Below, piece by piece: positions 1 through 8,217 of a DNA stretch of 64,000 nucleotides (positions are counted from its first letter, which is position 1; the number at the start of each line of letters is the position of its first letter). The stretch spans positions 558,001 to 622,000 of the forward strand of contig NZ_JAGJBZ010000001.1 in assembly GCF_020010925.1 (NCBI RefSeq). The letters are read 5' to 3'. Source of the stretch: Streptomyces griseiscabiei. GTDB lineage: Bacteria; Actinomycetota; Actinomycetes; Streptomycetales; Streptomycetaceae. Both the position numbers and the translations under genes were made by a program. The notes beneath the pieces are model-generated. The model saw nothing but the letters and a program-made list of their open reading frames with translations, made no database searches and was not told the origin of the DNA.

Positions 1-221
1 GAGCGGTTAATCAGGAGTGTCGTCAACTCACGCAGGGAATTCCGCCTGTTGAAGGCGAGCGGCTCCACTCATGGACGTCGTCGCCGACATCTGGGCCGAC
101 ACGCACTCGGAGTTGACCAGGCGTGCCCCAACTACGCCTGAATCAAGGCTAGTTGAGATGTACATCCCCAGCCCATTCACAGCCGCACATAAAGGATTTC
201 TTCAGATGCGTTCCTAGGTTC

Positions 222-1082
222 ATGGGCATGACGGAGAACACGAACAACCACCCCCAGCACATACAGCAGGACCCGACGCAGGAGGCCGGAGGGAAACACC
301 GGCGGGACAAGAGTGTGCGGCGGCGGAGGGTGCTCATCGGTGGGGCTTCGGTCGCGGCGGTGGGTGGGCTGGCCGCCGCCGGGCTCGCGGCGGCGAACAC
401 CACCACCGAGAGCACCACGGCGGAGAGCGGTACGGCGGAGAGCAGCGGGTCCGCCTCCACCAGCAGCGTCTGTGTGCTGAACGCCGAGGTCACCGAGGGG
501 CCGTACTCGCTCGACGGCGCCCTCGTCCGGGAGGACATCCGGGAGGACAAGGAAGGGTTCGAGGTTCGGTACACCTTCACCGTCGTCGATGTGGCCGATG
601 ACTGCGCGCCGCTCGCCGACGCGCTGCTGGAGATCTGGCACTGCGACCACCTCGGCGAGTACTCCGGGTTCGTCGGCGGGAACGGGCACACCTACGAGGA
701 CAACGGGACCTTCCTGCGCGGTGGGCAGATGACCGACGAGAACGGGCAGTGCAGCATCACGTCGATCTGGCCGGGGCACTACGTCTCCCGTGCCGTGCAC
801 GTCCATATGCGAGTGCACACGGATGTGACGCTCACCGACGACTCGTACACCGGCGGCGAGGTCATCCACACCGGGCAGCTCTTCTTCGACGAGGACATCA
901 ACGCGGAGATCCAGGCGACCTCGCCGTACTCCGACAACACGACACGGGAGACGACGCTGTCCGACGACGGCATCTACGACGACGGGGGCGCGTCCAGTGG
1001 GCTGCTGACCTTGACCGCGTTGGGGAGCGGTGTGTCCGACGGGTACAGGGCGACGATCACGGTCGGGGTCGACAGCGCCTGA
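222..1082 (+). CDS. Secreted intradiol ring-cleavage dioxygenase-like protein (Tat)
   Basis: 286 residues from the ATG at 222; an in-frame ATG at 228 is equally possible, and more upstream in-frame starts lack a ribosome site. The N-terminus is hydrophilic, then a twin-arginine run (RRRR, about residues 33-36) precedes an Ala/Gly-rich hydrophobic stretch, so export by the Tat route is likely. The mature part has the protocatechuate-dioxygenase beta-sandwich pattern: GPY near the start, IWHCDHLGEYSGF, and WPGHYVSRAVHVH, which supplies the Tyr and two His typical of the non-haem iron(III) site. The family opens catechol-type rings between the hydroxyls; secreted actinobacterial members are thought to act on lignin-derived or extracellular phenolics. 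The substrate cannot be told from sequence. It stands alone, convergent with the downstream permease gene. Confidence 0.85.
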   Translation: MGMTENTNNHPQHIQQDPTQEAGGKHRRDKSVRRRRVLIGGASVAAVGGLAAAGLAAANTTTESTTAESGTAESSGSASTSSVCVLNAEVTEGPYSLDGALVREDIREDKEGFEVRYTFTVVDVADDCAPLADALLEIWHCDHLGEYSGFVGGNGHTYEDNGTFLRGGQMTDENGQCSITSIWPGHYVSRAVHVHMRVHTDVTLTDDSYTGGEVIHTGQLFFDEDINAEIQATSPYSDNTTRETTLSDDGIYDDGGASSGLLTLTALGSGVSDGYRATITVGVDSA

Positions 1083-1159
1083 CGCGGGGGCCCGCCACGG
1101 CCCCGGGGGTCCTGGACCGTGAGGGATCCCCGGGCCCGTCGGCGATGCGTTCCGTGTCG

Positions 1160-2077
1160 CTACGCCCCTGCCGTCACGGTCTGCCGCTCCTCACCCGTCG
1201 GCTCCGCCGCCGCCCGCTCCCTCCGGTGGGCCCGGATCGAGTACGTCAGGGCCGCCGCCCACAGGGCGTACACCGCGACGTACACCACCGCGCTCACCGC
1301 GCCCGGCGCCGCGATCCAGTCGCTGTTCAGGAGTGTGCGGACGTTCGTCGCGATGATGACTCCGCCGACCGCCGAGCCGAGCACCCTCGGCGGGACCAGG
1401 CGCACCAGCCAGGCGGCGACGGGGGCGGCGATCAGGCCGCCGAGGAGGAAGGCGGCGACCCAGGCCCGGTCGAGGCCCTGGGAGCCGAGGGAGAAGAGGA
1501 AGCCGAGGCTCGCGGAGACGGCGACGAGGAACTCGCTCGTGTCGATGGAGCCGATGACCTTACGGGGTTCCATACGGCCGCTCGCGAGAAGAGCCGGTGT
1601 GCCCACCGGGCCCCAGCCGCCTCCGCCGGTCGCGTCCAGGAAGCCGGCGACCAGGCCCAGCGGGGACAGGAACCGCTTCCGCAGCGGCCGGCCGAGGCGT
1701 TCCTCGGGCAGGCCGCGCAGGGTGAAGCGGGAGAGGACGTAGAGACCGAGGCCGAGGAGGATCAGCGACATCAGCGGGCCCGCGATCTCCGTGGAGAGCG
1801 AGGACAGGACCGTCGCGCCGAGGAACGCGCCCACCGCGCCGGGTACGCCGATCCTGGCGACCACCTTCCAGTCCACGTTGCCGAACCGCCAGTGCGAGGC
1901 GCCCGACATCAGGGTCGTACCGATCTCGGCGAGGTGGACCGTGGCCGAGGCGGCGGCCGGGTTGGTGCCCATGGCCAGCAGCAGGGTCGTCGAGGTCACG
2001 CCGTAGGCCATGCCCAGGCTGCCGTCCACGAGCTGGGCGCCCAGGCCCGCCAGCGCGAGCAGTACCAGCGTCCGCAT
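1160..2077 (-). CDS. TSUP (TauE/SafE) family membrane permease
   Basis: 305 residues when started at the MRTLVLLALAG methionine (2077); an extension to 2146 would add a very basic, unlikely leader. About eight hydrophobic segments are visible in two halves, each carrying the family's Gly-rich motif (DGSLGMAYG near residue 20, DATGGGGWGPVG in the second half). TauE/SafE proteins export or import sulfite, sulfoacetate, taurine-derived or other small organic anions across the cytoplasmic membrane. It lies downstream of the Rrf2 regulator on the same strand with a 178-bp gap, so regulation by that protein and a role in sulfur metabolism are plausible but inferred. The substrate is unknown. Confidence 0.88.
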   Translation of the reverse strand: MRTLVLLALAGLGAQLVDGSLGMAYGVTSTTLLLAMGTNPAAASATVHLAEIGTTLMSGASHWRFGNVDWKVVARIGVPGAVGAFLGATVLSSLSTEIAGPLMSLILLGLGLYVLSRFTLRGLPEERLGRPLRKRFLSPLGLVAGFLDATGGGGWGPVGTPALLASGRMEPRKVIGSIDTSEFLVAVSASLGFLFSLGSQGLDRAWVAAFLLGGLIAAPVAAWLVRLVPPRVLGSAVGGVIIATNVRTLLNSDWIAAPGAVSAVVYVAVYALWAAALTYSIRAHRRERAAAEPTGEERQTVTAGA

Positions 2078-2255
2078 CTTCTTTCCTCGTCCCGTCCTCG
2101 TCGTCCTGGGTATCCGTCGGCGCGCTCCCTTCCCCGCCTTTCCCATGGGTTGGGTAGGGATGGAGCGAACGGCAACGGTAGGAGACCAAGCTGAGGAAAG
2201 GCTTAGGGCGAGGTAACGATGCTGTGGAGCCGGACCCCTCGGCCGGACGACGTGA

Positions 2256-2714
2256 CTACGGGTTCTCCCACGCCGTCGGCTCCGCCGCCAGGTCCTTCAC
2301 CGGGCCGGGGAGCGCGCCCGCCGCGATGTCGGCCACCGTGACGCCCTCCAGGATGCGGCGGACGTTGGCGCGCAGGGCGATCCACAGGGGCAGGAGCGGT
2401 TCGGCGGATCCCGTGTACGTCAGGCCGGTGGGGCGTTCGCCGCGCACCGACACGATCGGGCCGTCGACGGCCCGGATGACATCGGCGACGGTGATCGTGT
2501 CGGCGGCCCGGGCCAGCCGGTAGCCGCCGCTGCCGCCCCGCCGGCTGGTGACCAGGCCGCCGCGCCGCAGGTCCCCGAGGATGCCCTCCAGGAACTTGTG
2601 CGGGATCTCCTGCACGGTCGCGATGACTTCCGTCTTCACCGGGCCGCCGTCCTGCCGTACGGCCACTTCCAGTACCGCGCGTACGGCGTAGTCCGCCCGT
2701 GCCGAGATCCTCAT
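2256..2714 (-). CDS. Rrf2 family transcriptional regulator (cysteine-free)
   Basis: 152 residues from the MRISARADYAVRAV methionine, the classic start of the Rrf2 family. The N-terminal winged helix contains the family signature (IPHKFLEGILGDLRRGGLVTSRRGGSGGYRLAR, residues about 38-70). The protein has no cysteine at all, so it cannot carry the iron-sulfur cluster of IscR, NsrR or RsrR; it is closer in this respect to CymR-type sulfur regulators. A TSUP permease gene follows downstream on the same strand, which fits a regulator of sulfur-compound transport. The target sites were not identified. Confidence 0.88.
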   Translation of the reverse strand: MRISARADYAVRAVLEVAVRQDGGPVKTEVIATVQEIPHKFLEGILGDLRRGGLVTSRRGGSGGYRLARAADTITVADVIRAVDGPIVSVRGERPTGLTYTGSAEPLLPLWIALRANVRRILEGVTVADIAAGALPGPVKDLAAEPTAWENP

Positions 2715-2784
2715 GGCCAACATTGTCGGCCACGTGGACGGGCGGGCGCGCCCGTCCCGGCCGACCGCGGTCCCGGCGGGCTTC

Positions 2785-4299
2785 TCAGCCGAGCCGGATC
2801 ACGTTCCACGACAGCGGTTCGAGGACCGCGTTCAGTACGCCGCCTTCCAGCGACGCCCCCTCCCCCGCGTGCGGCGCGACCCGCTCCGGGTCCGCGAGCG
2901 TGTTGCGGGCGTCCGGGTCCGCGTCGGCCAGCACGCTGTGCTCGACGATCCGGGTCAGGTCCAGGCCGTTCAGGGCCACTTCGAGCGGCAGTGCCTCCGT
3001 ACGGCCGCGGTTGACCGCGAAGACGGTCACCGAGCCGTCCTCCGCGCGCACCGCCGTCGCGTGCAGCAGGTCGGCATCGCCGTACTTCTTCGTCCCGTAC
3101 GTCGGCGAGTCCACCCGTACGTCGAGGACCTCGCCCCGCCCGTACCGGGCGGCCTGGGCGAACGGGAAGAACGTCGTCTGGCGCCAGGCCGGGCCGCCGG
3201 GCTCGGTCATGATCGGGGCGATGACGTTGACCAGCTGGGCGAGGCAGGCGACGGTGACGCGGTCGGCGTGCCGGAGGAGGGCGATGAGGAGGGAGCCGAA
3301 GACGACCGCGTCGGTGACGCTGTAGTTGTCCTCCAGCAGGCGGGGGGCCTCCGCCCAGTCCCGGGCGCCGGAGTTCTCGATCTCGTGCCACTTCGAGATG
3401 TACCAGACGTTCCACTCGTCGAAGGAGAGGTTGATCTTCTTCTTCGACTTGAGGCGGGCGCCGACGTGGTCACAGGTCGCGACCACGTTGTCGATGAACG
3501 ACTCCATGTCCACGGCGGAGGCCAGGAAGGAGTCGATGTCTCCGTTCTCCGGCTGGTAGTAGGCGTGCAGGGAGATGTGGTCGACGAGGTCGTACGTCTC
3601 CGCCAGGACCGTCGCCTCCCACTCGGCGAAGGTCTCCATGGACTGGCTGGAGGAGCCGCAGGCGACGAGTTCGACGCCCGGGTCCATCTGGCGCATCGCG
3701 CGGGCCGTCTCGGCGGCGACCCGGCCGTACTCCGTCGCCGTCTTGTGGCCGGTCTGCCAGGGGCCGTCCATCTCGTTGCCCAGGCACCAGAGCCTGATGC
3801 CGAAGGGGTCCTTGTCGCCGTGGGCGGCACGGAGGTCGGAGAGGGCGGTGCCGGAGGGGTGGTTGGCGTACTCCTGGAGTTCCAGGGCCTCGGCGACGCC
3901 GCGGGTGCCGAGGTTGAGGGCCATCATGGGCTCGGCCTGCGGGCCGACCTTCTTCAGGAAGGCGATGTACTCGGAGAGGCCGAAGCGGTTGGTCTCGGTG
4001 GAGCGCCAGGCGAGGTCGAGGCGGCGGGGGCGGTCCTCGACGGGGCCGACGGAGTCCTCCCACTTGTAGCCGGAGACGAAGTTGCCGCCGGGGTAGCGGA
4101 TCGTGGTGACGCCCAGCTCCCGGACCAGTTCGAGGACGTCGGTGCGCAGGCCCGCCTCGTCGGCGGTGGGGTGGTCCGGTTCGTGGATGCCGGTGTAGAC
4201 GCAGCGGCCGAGGTGTTCGACGAACGAGCCGAAGAGTCGGGGGTTGACCTCGCCGACCTTGAAAGCGGGGTCGAGGGTGAAGCGGGCGGTGCGGGTCAT
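2785..4299 (-). CDS. Alpha-L-arabinofuranosidase, glycoside hydrolase family 51
   Basis: 504 residues, the normal length for bacterial GH51. It starts at MTRTARFTLDPAF and has no signal peptide, so it acts in the cytoplasm on imported arabino-oligosaccharides, releasing terminal alpha-L-arabinofuranose with retention. The (beta/alpha)8 barrel carries the acid/base glutamate in WCLGNEMDGPW (E176) and the nucleophile in SFDEWNVW (E295); SFVEHLGR near residue 25 and RYPGGNF near residue 68 are also family hallmarks. The C-terminal beta-sandwich runs from about residue 380. It is not clustered with sugar transport genes here, so it is probably a single-gene unit; no obvious operator was seen in its upstream region. 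Confidence 0.95.
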   Translation of the reverse strand: MTRTARFTLDPAFKVGEVNPRLFGSFVEHLGRCVYTGIHEPDHPTADEAGLRTDVLELVRELGVTTIRYPGGNFVSGYKWEDSVGPVEDRPRRLDLAWRSTETNRFGLSEYIAFLKKVGPQAEPMMALNLGTRGVAEALELQEYANHPSGTALSDLRAAHGDKDPFGIRLWCLGNEMDGPWQTGHKTATEYGRVAAETARAMRQMDPGVELVACGSSSQSMETFAEWEATVLAETYDLVDHISLHAYYQPENGDIDSFLASAVDMESFIDNVVATCDHVGARLKSKKKINLSFDEWNVWYISKWHEIENSGARDWAEAPRLLEDNYSVTDAVVFGSLLIALLRHADRVTVACLAQLVNVIAPIMTEPGGPAWRQTTFFPFAQAARYGRGEVLDVRVDSPTYGTKKYGDADLLHATAVRAEDGSVTVFAVNRGRTEALPLEVALNGLDLTRIVEHSVLADADPDARNTLADPERVAPHAGEGASLEGGVLNAVLEPLSWNVIRLG

Positions 4300-4632
4300 T
4301 GCTGGGCGGCCCTTCGGTACGGAGTGCTCGGCGTGCGCTGTTCGGTATTACGGATGATGCTCGTCGCGTCGAACGGGACGCTATGGTCGATGCCGGGGTC
4401 AGTCAATGGGGTCTCATTGGCTGGGTGGGCGTGCGCCCGCGCGTCTGCCGGGCGTGGTTGTCGGGCGAGTGCGGGTCGTTCGTGGTCGCTCGCGCCGTTC
4501 CCCGCTCCCCTTGGAGGGCGCTCCCGCCGGCCCCTTCCAGGTGGTTACCGGTAGCGCAACCATCGTTGGCCAGGATTCAACGATCGTTGGAATCTCGTGG
4601 TGCCGGCAGGCGGGGGCACGTAGGGTCGGCGC
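4300..4632. other. Intergenic region with a degenerate dispersed repeat and twin operator-like palindromes
   Basis: This 333-bp divergent gap separates the GH51 gene and the HTH gene. Around 4475-4530 it holds a decayed copy of the dispersed palindrome seen elsewhere in the window (gttccccgctccccttggag is recognisable against the cgcgcagttccccgcgcccc core). At 4557-4589 it holds the two dyads listed separately. I see no reading frame with coding character in it. Confidence 0.6.
4557..4590. promoter_or_regulatory. Two CAACNATCGTTGG operator-like sites, 21 bp apart
   Basis: The sequence shows CAACCATCGTTGG at 4557-4569 and CAACGATCGTTGG at 4578-4590; the second contains a perfect 12-bp palindrome (CAACGATCGTTG). 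Their start-to-start distance of 21 bp is two helical turns, so two protein dimers would bind the same DNA face. They end about 43 bp before the start of the HTH gene at 4633. Autoregulation of the HTH-metallopeptidase-membrane operon by its first product is the obvious inference. Confidence 0.55.
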
Positions 4633-5262
4633 GTGTCTGCGCTTCCCGATTCCCTTGCCGAGACCCTGACGCGACTGGACGCCCGTATCGCGGAGGCCGG
4701 TGCCGACCGGGGCCGGATTCTCGACGTACGGGCGCTGGCGGCCCGAACCGCGCTCGGCGAGGACGAGGTACGGGTCCTGCTCGGCGGGGACGCGCCGGTG
4801 GCGGACCGGGTCGACGACCGGGTGCGGGGGCGGGTGCGGGCGCTGCACGAGGCGTACGCCGCGCGGAGCGGCAAGCGGGGCGGGGTGGTCTGCCGGGAGG
4901 TCGCGGAGCGGCTGTCGATCAGTCCCGAGTGGGCCCGGCAGCTGCTGCTCGGCAAGAAGACGCCGAACGTGTCCGATCTGACCGAACTCGCCGGGTTCTT
5001 CGGGGTCGAGGAGGGCATCCGGTTCTTCACCGACCCGGCCGCGACCGTCCTCCGGCGGGAACTCGGTCGCGCCATCGCGGAGTTGGAGGGTGACGCGGAC
5101 TCCCGGCACCCGGACGGCGACGGGCCGCTGGTCGAGTTCGCCACCCGGCACGGGGTGGTCACGCTCGCACTGCGCGGACAGCGGCTGACCCGTCGCAAGC
5201 AGGAGGCCCTCGCTGTCATGCTCGAAGGGCTGCTCGGCGCCGACGACGAGGAGGCCCGGTGA
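4633..5262 (+). CDS. Helix-turn-helix regulator of a metallopeptidase/membrane-protein trio
   Basis: 209 residues from a GTG start. No strong Shine-Dalgarno is seen, so translation may be near-leaderless. A helix-turn-helix is visible around residues 75-115 (VCREVAERLSISPEWARQLLLGKKTPNVSDLTELAGFFGV), in the style of XRE proteins; the rest is alpha-helical and charged. Its TGA stop (5260-5262) overlaps the ATG of the next gene at 5262, so the two are translationally coupled. In actinobacteria such HTH proteins precede ImmA/IrrE-like peptidases and MAB_1171c-like membrane proteins; by analogy with the ImmR/ImmA and DdrO/IrrE pairs, it may be the substrate of the peptidase. The targets are unknown, though the dyads at 4557-4590 are candidates. 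Confidence 0.75.
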   Translation: MSALPDSLAETLTRLDARIAEAGADRGRILDVRALAARTALGEDEVRVLLGGDAPVADRVDDRVRGRVRALHEAYAARSGKRGGVVCREVAERLSISPEWARQLLLGKKTPNVSDLTELAGFFGVEEGIRFFTDPAATVLRRELGRAIAELEGDADSRHPDGDGPLVEFATRHGVVTLALRGQRLTRRKQEALAVMLEGLLGADDEEAR

Positions 5263-6005
5263 TGAGCCGTGGCGAACGCGCGGAGACCGGGCGGGACTTG
5301 GCGTTCCCCGGACAGGGCGTGCGCTTCCCCCGGCTGCGCGGGGCGGTGGGCCGGATACGGGCCGCGCTGCTGCCCTCCCGGTCCGCCGCCGAGATGCGGA
5401 AGTTGACCGCCGGGCTCAGCAAGGCGGTCCGCGGACGGCTCGAAGCACCGGTGGACGTAAGGGAGTTGGGCGCGGCGCTGTGTGCGGAGATGAGCGCGCG
5501 GCGGGGCGGGCGGCCGGTGAAGCTGCGGTTCGAGCGGTTCCCGGACGGGATCGGGGTGACCGGGCTGTGGATGGAGTTCCCCGACTTCGATCTGGTCATC
5601 GTCGAGGAGCGGGCGGAGACCGTGCAGCAACTGGTCATCCTGGGACATGAGTTGTGGCACATGCACGCCGGGCACTGCCATCACCATCTGCCGGGCACGC
5701 ACGCGTCCACACCCACGTCCACGTCCCCATCCGCGTCCCCGTCCTCATCCCCCTCCATGTCCGCGTCCGCGTCCGCGTTGCCGTCGCTCTCCCCCGAGTT
5801 GTCGGCCGCGCTCGGGCAAGGGGGGACCCCCATCGCGGCCCGCAACGGCTCGCACGCGTCGGACGAGCAGGAGGCCGAGGACTTCGGACACCGGCTCGCG
5901 ACCGCCTTCCGGTCCTGGGTGGACAACGGGTCGGCGGCTTCCGCCGACCCGGTCGGGCAGGCCATCCAGGCGTCCCTGGGTTATCGCGGACCACGCGGAC
6001 GATGA
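5262..6005 (+). CDS. ImmA/IrrE-like zinc metallopeptidase with a low-complexity insert
   Basis: 247 residues from the ATG at 5262; a GTG sits immediately in front at 5259. A zinc-binding HELWH motif lies at about residues 129-133, preceded by the hydrophobic strand FDLVIVEERAETVQQLVILG. A likely third ligand lies in EQEAEDFGHRLATAF (about residues 202-217), matching the E-x-A-x-x-F pattern of ImmA/IrrE enzymes. Between the two lies an unusual Ser/Ala/Pro/Thr-rich stretch (about residues 148-180), encoded by a 6-bp-periodic DNA repeat, that interrupts the region just after the active-site helix. Such enzymes cleave HTH repressors. It is coupled to both neighbours: the overlaps are TGATG upstream and ATGA downstream. 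Annotation pipelines often call this family a toxin component, which is not proven. Confidence 0.78.
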   Translation: MSRGERAETGRDLAFPGQGVRFPRLRGAVGRIRAALLPSRSAAEMRKLTAGLSKAVRGRLEAPVDVRELGAALCAEMSARRGGRPVKLRFERFPDGIGVTGLWMEFPDFDLVIVEERAETVQQLVILGHELWHMHAGHCHHHLPGTHASTPTSTSPSASPSSSPSMSASASALPSLSPELSAALGQGGTPIAARNGSHASDEQEAEDFGHRLATAFRSWVDNGSAASADPVGQAIQASLGYRGPRGR

Positions 6006-7306
6006 AGGGGACGGCCGTGCCCGCGACGACGACCGGGGCGACGACCGGGGCGCTCGGCTCCAGCGGCCCCGCCGACTTCTTCGGTGATCTGTACATCTCG
6101 TTCTGGATCCCCACGGCCGTGCTGACCGTCGCCCTGGTGATCAAACTGCCCAGCATCGTGAAGCTGTGGCGGGACTCGCTGCTGCGGGCGGTCGGCGGAC
6201 TGCTGCTGCTCGCCGCCTGCGTCTTCGTGTCCGCGGTGCCGTCGGTCATCGCGTGGACCAACCGGGTCGTGGGCGTGCCGAACGTCGCCGCGCCCTGGGT
6301 CTACTCCCTCATCACCGCGTTCTGCGCCTCCTGTCTGCTCCTGATAGTCGCCTGGCGCAACGGCCCCGCCGACCGCTCCCCGGCGACCCGGCGGCTCATG
6401 CGCTGGGTCCTCGGCGTGTACGTGGGGGTGATCGTCGTCCTGTGGGTGCTGTTCGCGCTGGCGGACGTCCCCCACGAGCGGCTGCGCGACCTCGACACGT
6501 ACTACGCCACCACGCCCTTCATGCGCGAGGAGATCCTGCTCTATCTCGTCGCGCACACGGCGGCCTGTCTGATCACCTACCGGCTGATACGGAACTGGGT
6601 CCGCGCGGACGGTCTCGACGGGTGGCTGCGCGGTGGGCTGACGGCGTTGAGCCTGGGCTGCGCGCTCAATCTGGTGTTCGACGCCGCCAAGCTCACGGCG
6701 GTCGTCGCCCGGTGGACGGGACACGATCTGGACTGGCTGAGCACCCATGTGGCGCCGCCGGTCGCCGCGCTGGCGGCCATCTTCATCGCGGTGGGCTTCA
6801 TCCTGCCGCACGGCGGCCAGTACCTTCAGGACCGCTGGCGGGTGCGGACGAGCCACCGGCGGCTGCGGCCCCTGTATCTGCTGGTGCGCACCGTCGACGG
6901 CTCGCGCGTCCCCTTCACGCCGCGCGCCGGCGCCGAACTGCGGCTCACCCGCCGCGAGACCTTCATCCGGGACGCCCTGCTCCGGCTGACCCGTCACCTC
7001 GACGAGGAGCTGCGGCGCCGCGCGTACGACGCCGCGCTGGACCTCGGGCACCAGCCGGGCCGGGCGAAGGCCCTCGCGGCGGCCGTCGCCGTCCAGGAGG
7101 CGGTGGCCGCGCGGAGGCGGTCACCGGACAGCGGGACGACGGGCGCGCGGACCTTCCCCGGGTTCACGGCCTCCTCCGGCCCCGCCGATCTGCTCCAGGA
7201 CATCGAGGCCCTGTCACGGGTGCTGCGTGAACCCGCCGAGATCGAGGCGGTACGGGCGCTCGCCGCCGCCTCCACGGCGGACAGCGGTGCGCACGTACGC
7301 GAGTGA
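6002..7306 (+). CDS. MAB_1171c-like multispanning membrane protein with cytoplasmic tail
   Basis: 434 residues from the ATG at 6002, which overlaps the peptidase stop (ATGA). Residues about 25-280 contain seven hydrophobic segments (for example WIPTAVLTVALVIKL, LLLLAACVFVSAVPSVIAW, VYVGVIVVLWVLFALA, PPVAALAAIFIAVGFILP). The C-terminal 150 residues are soluble, rich in Arg and Ala, and predicted helical. This matches a family annotated as MAB_1171c putative transporters; transport has not been shown and no transporter motif is visible. Its constant partnership with an HTH regulator and an ImmA-type peptidase makes a membrane sensor or effector equally likely. Confidence 0.75.
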   Translation: MKGTAVPATTTGATTGALGSSGPADFFGDLYISFWIPTAVLTVALVIKLPSIVKLWRDSLLRAVGGLLLLAACVFVSAVPSVIAWTNRVVGVPNVAAPWVYSLITAFCASCLLLIVAWRNGPADRSPATRRLMRWVLGVYVGVIVVLWVLFALADVPHERLRDLDTYYATTPFMREEILLYLVAHTAACLITYRLIRNWVRADGLDGWLRGGLTALSLGCALNLVFDAAKLTAVVARWTGHDLDWLSTHVAPPVAALAAIFIAVGFILPHGGQYLQDRWRVRTSHRRLRPLYLLVRTVDGSRVPFTPRAGAELRLTRRETFIRDALLRLTRHLDEELRRRAYDAALDLGHQPGRAKALAAAVAVQEAVAARRRSPDSGTTGARTFPGFTASSGPADLLQDIEALSRVLREPAEIEAVRALAAASTADSGAHVRE

Positions 7307-7335
7307 CGCCCGTGGAGGCGTGGCCGCCCCGGTGG

Positions 7336-8217
7336 TCAGCCCGCGAAGGCCGGCTGGGGCAGGCCCTTGCCCGCGCCCGGTACCACCAGGAGGGAGCCCG
7401 AGAGGGGGTGCGGGGTGTCCGTTCCCGTACGGGCCGTCGTGATGTACAGGTCGGTGAGGTCGGGGCCGGCGAAGGCACAGGCGGTGGGGCGGGGGGTGGG
7501 GAGGGCGATGGTGCGGTCGAGGGTGCCGGCGGGGGTGTAGCGGCGGACCGCGGCGCCTTCCCAGAGGGCGACCCAGACACCGCCCTCGGCGTCGACGGTG
7601 AGGCCGTCGGGGAAGCCCGCGCCGTCCTCGATGGTCACGAAGGGGCGGCGGCCGGCGGGGAGGCGTACGCCGTCCCCGGAGCCCGTGTCCGTCTCCGCGT
7701 AGTCGAAGACGTCGATGCGGCGGGTCGGGGAGTCGATGTAGTACATGAGCCGGCCGTCCGGGCTCCAGCCCGTGCCGTTGCTCACGGCCACGTCGTCGAG
7801 GACGGTCGAGGTCAGGCCCTCGGCGGTGAAGCGGGCCAGGGTGCCGCCGCCCGGGGCCTCGTCGTAGCGCATGGTGCCGGCGAAGAGGGAGCCGTCGGGG
7901 GCGACGGCGGCGTCGTTGGCGCGGCGGCCGGGCACCGGCTCGTGGTGCAGCCAGCGGAACGTGCCGTCGGGGTCGGTCAGGCCGACGCCGTCCCGGAGGT
8001 TCAGGACGAGGCCCCCGCCGGCGCGGGGCTTGACCGCGCCGACGTGCTGCTCGGTGACCAGGACCGTGCGGCGCCCGGTGGCCGGGTCGTAGGTGTGGAC
8101 CCGCGAGCCGAGGATGTCGATCCAGATCAGACGCTGGGCGGCGGCGTCCCAGGTGGGACCCTCGCCGAGGGCCGCGTACTCCCGTACGGCGACGTCGAAG
8201 GCGGCGTACCCGCTCAT
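7336..8217 (-). CDS. SMP-30/gluconolactonase/LRE family lactonase
   Basis: 293 residues, typical of the six-bladed SMP-30 beta-propeller. LGEGPTWD near residue 17 gives the metal-binding Glu, NDAAVAPDGSLFAG and SNGTGWSPDGRLMYYID give the Asn and Asp ligands expected of the calcium/zinc site, and FPDGLTVDAEGGVWVALW is the last conserved propeller motif. Members hydrolyse sugar lactones such as glucono-, galactono- or arabinonolactone in oxidative sugar pathways. The ATG overlaps the stop of the IclR gene by 4 bp, so the two form one operon, and the regulator probably senses the sugar acid or lactone. The exact lactone is not known. Confidence 0.9.
   Translation of the reverse strand: MSGYAAFDVAVREYAALGEGPTWDAAAQRLIWIDILGSRVHTYDPATGRRTVLVTEQHVGAVKPRAGGGLVLNLRDGVGLTDPDGTFRWLHHEPVPGRRANDAAVAPDGSLFAGTMRYDEAPGGGTLARFTAEGLTSTVLDDVAVSNGTGWSPDGRLMYYIDSPTRRIDVFDYAETDTGSGDGVRLPAGRRPFVTIEDGAGFPDGLTVDAEGGVWVALWEGAAVRRYTPAGTLDRTIALPTPRPTACAFAGPDLTDLYITTARTGTDTPHPLSGSLLVVPGAGKGLPQPAFAG

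Noticed and set aside
71..220. A 49-codon frame before the first gene (ATG at 71)
   Set aside because: No ribosome site, no recognisable product and a lower-GC codon pattern than the real genes; not enough to support a gene.
2713..4554. A 613-codon plus-strand frame over the arabinofuranosidase gene
   Set aside because: The minus-strand GH51 protein has both catalytic glutamates; the plus frame is repetitive V/G/D-rich shadow sequence.
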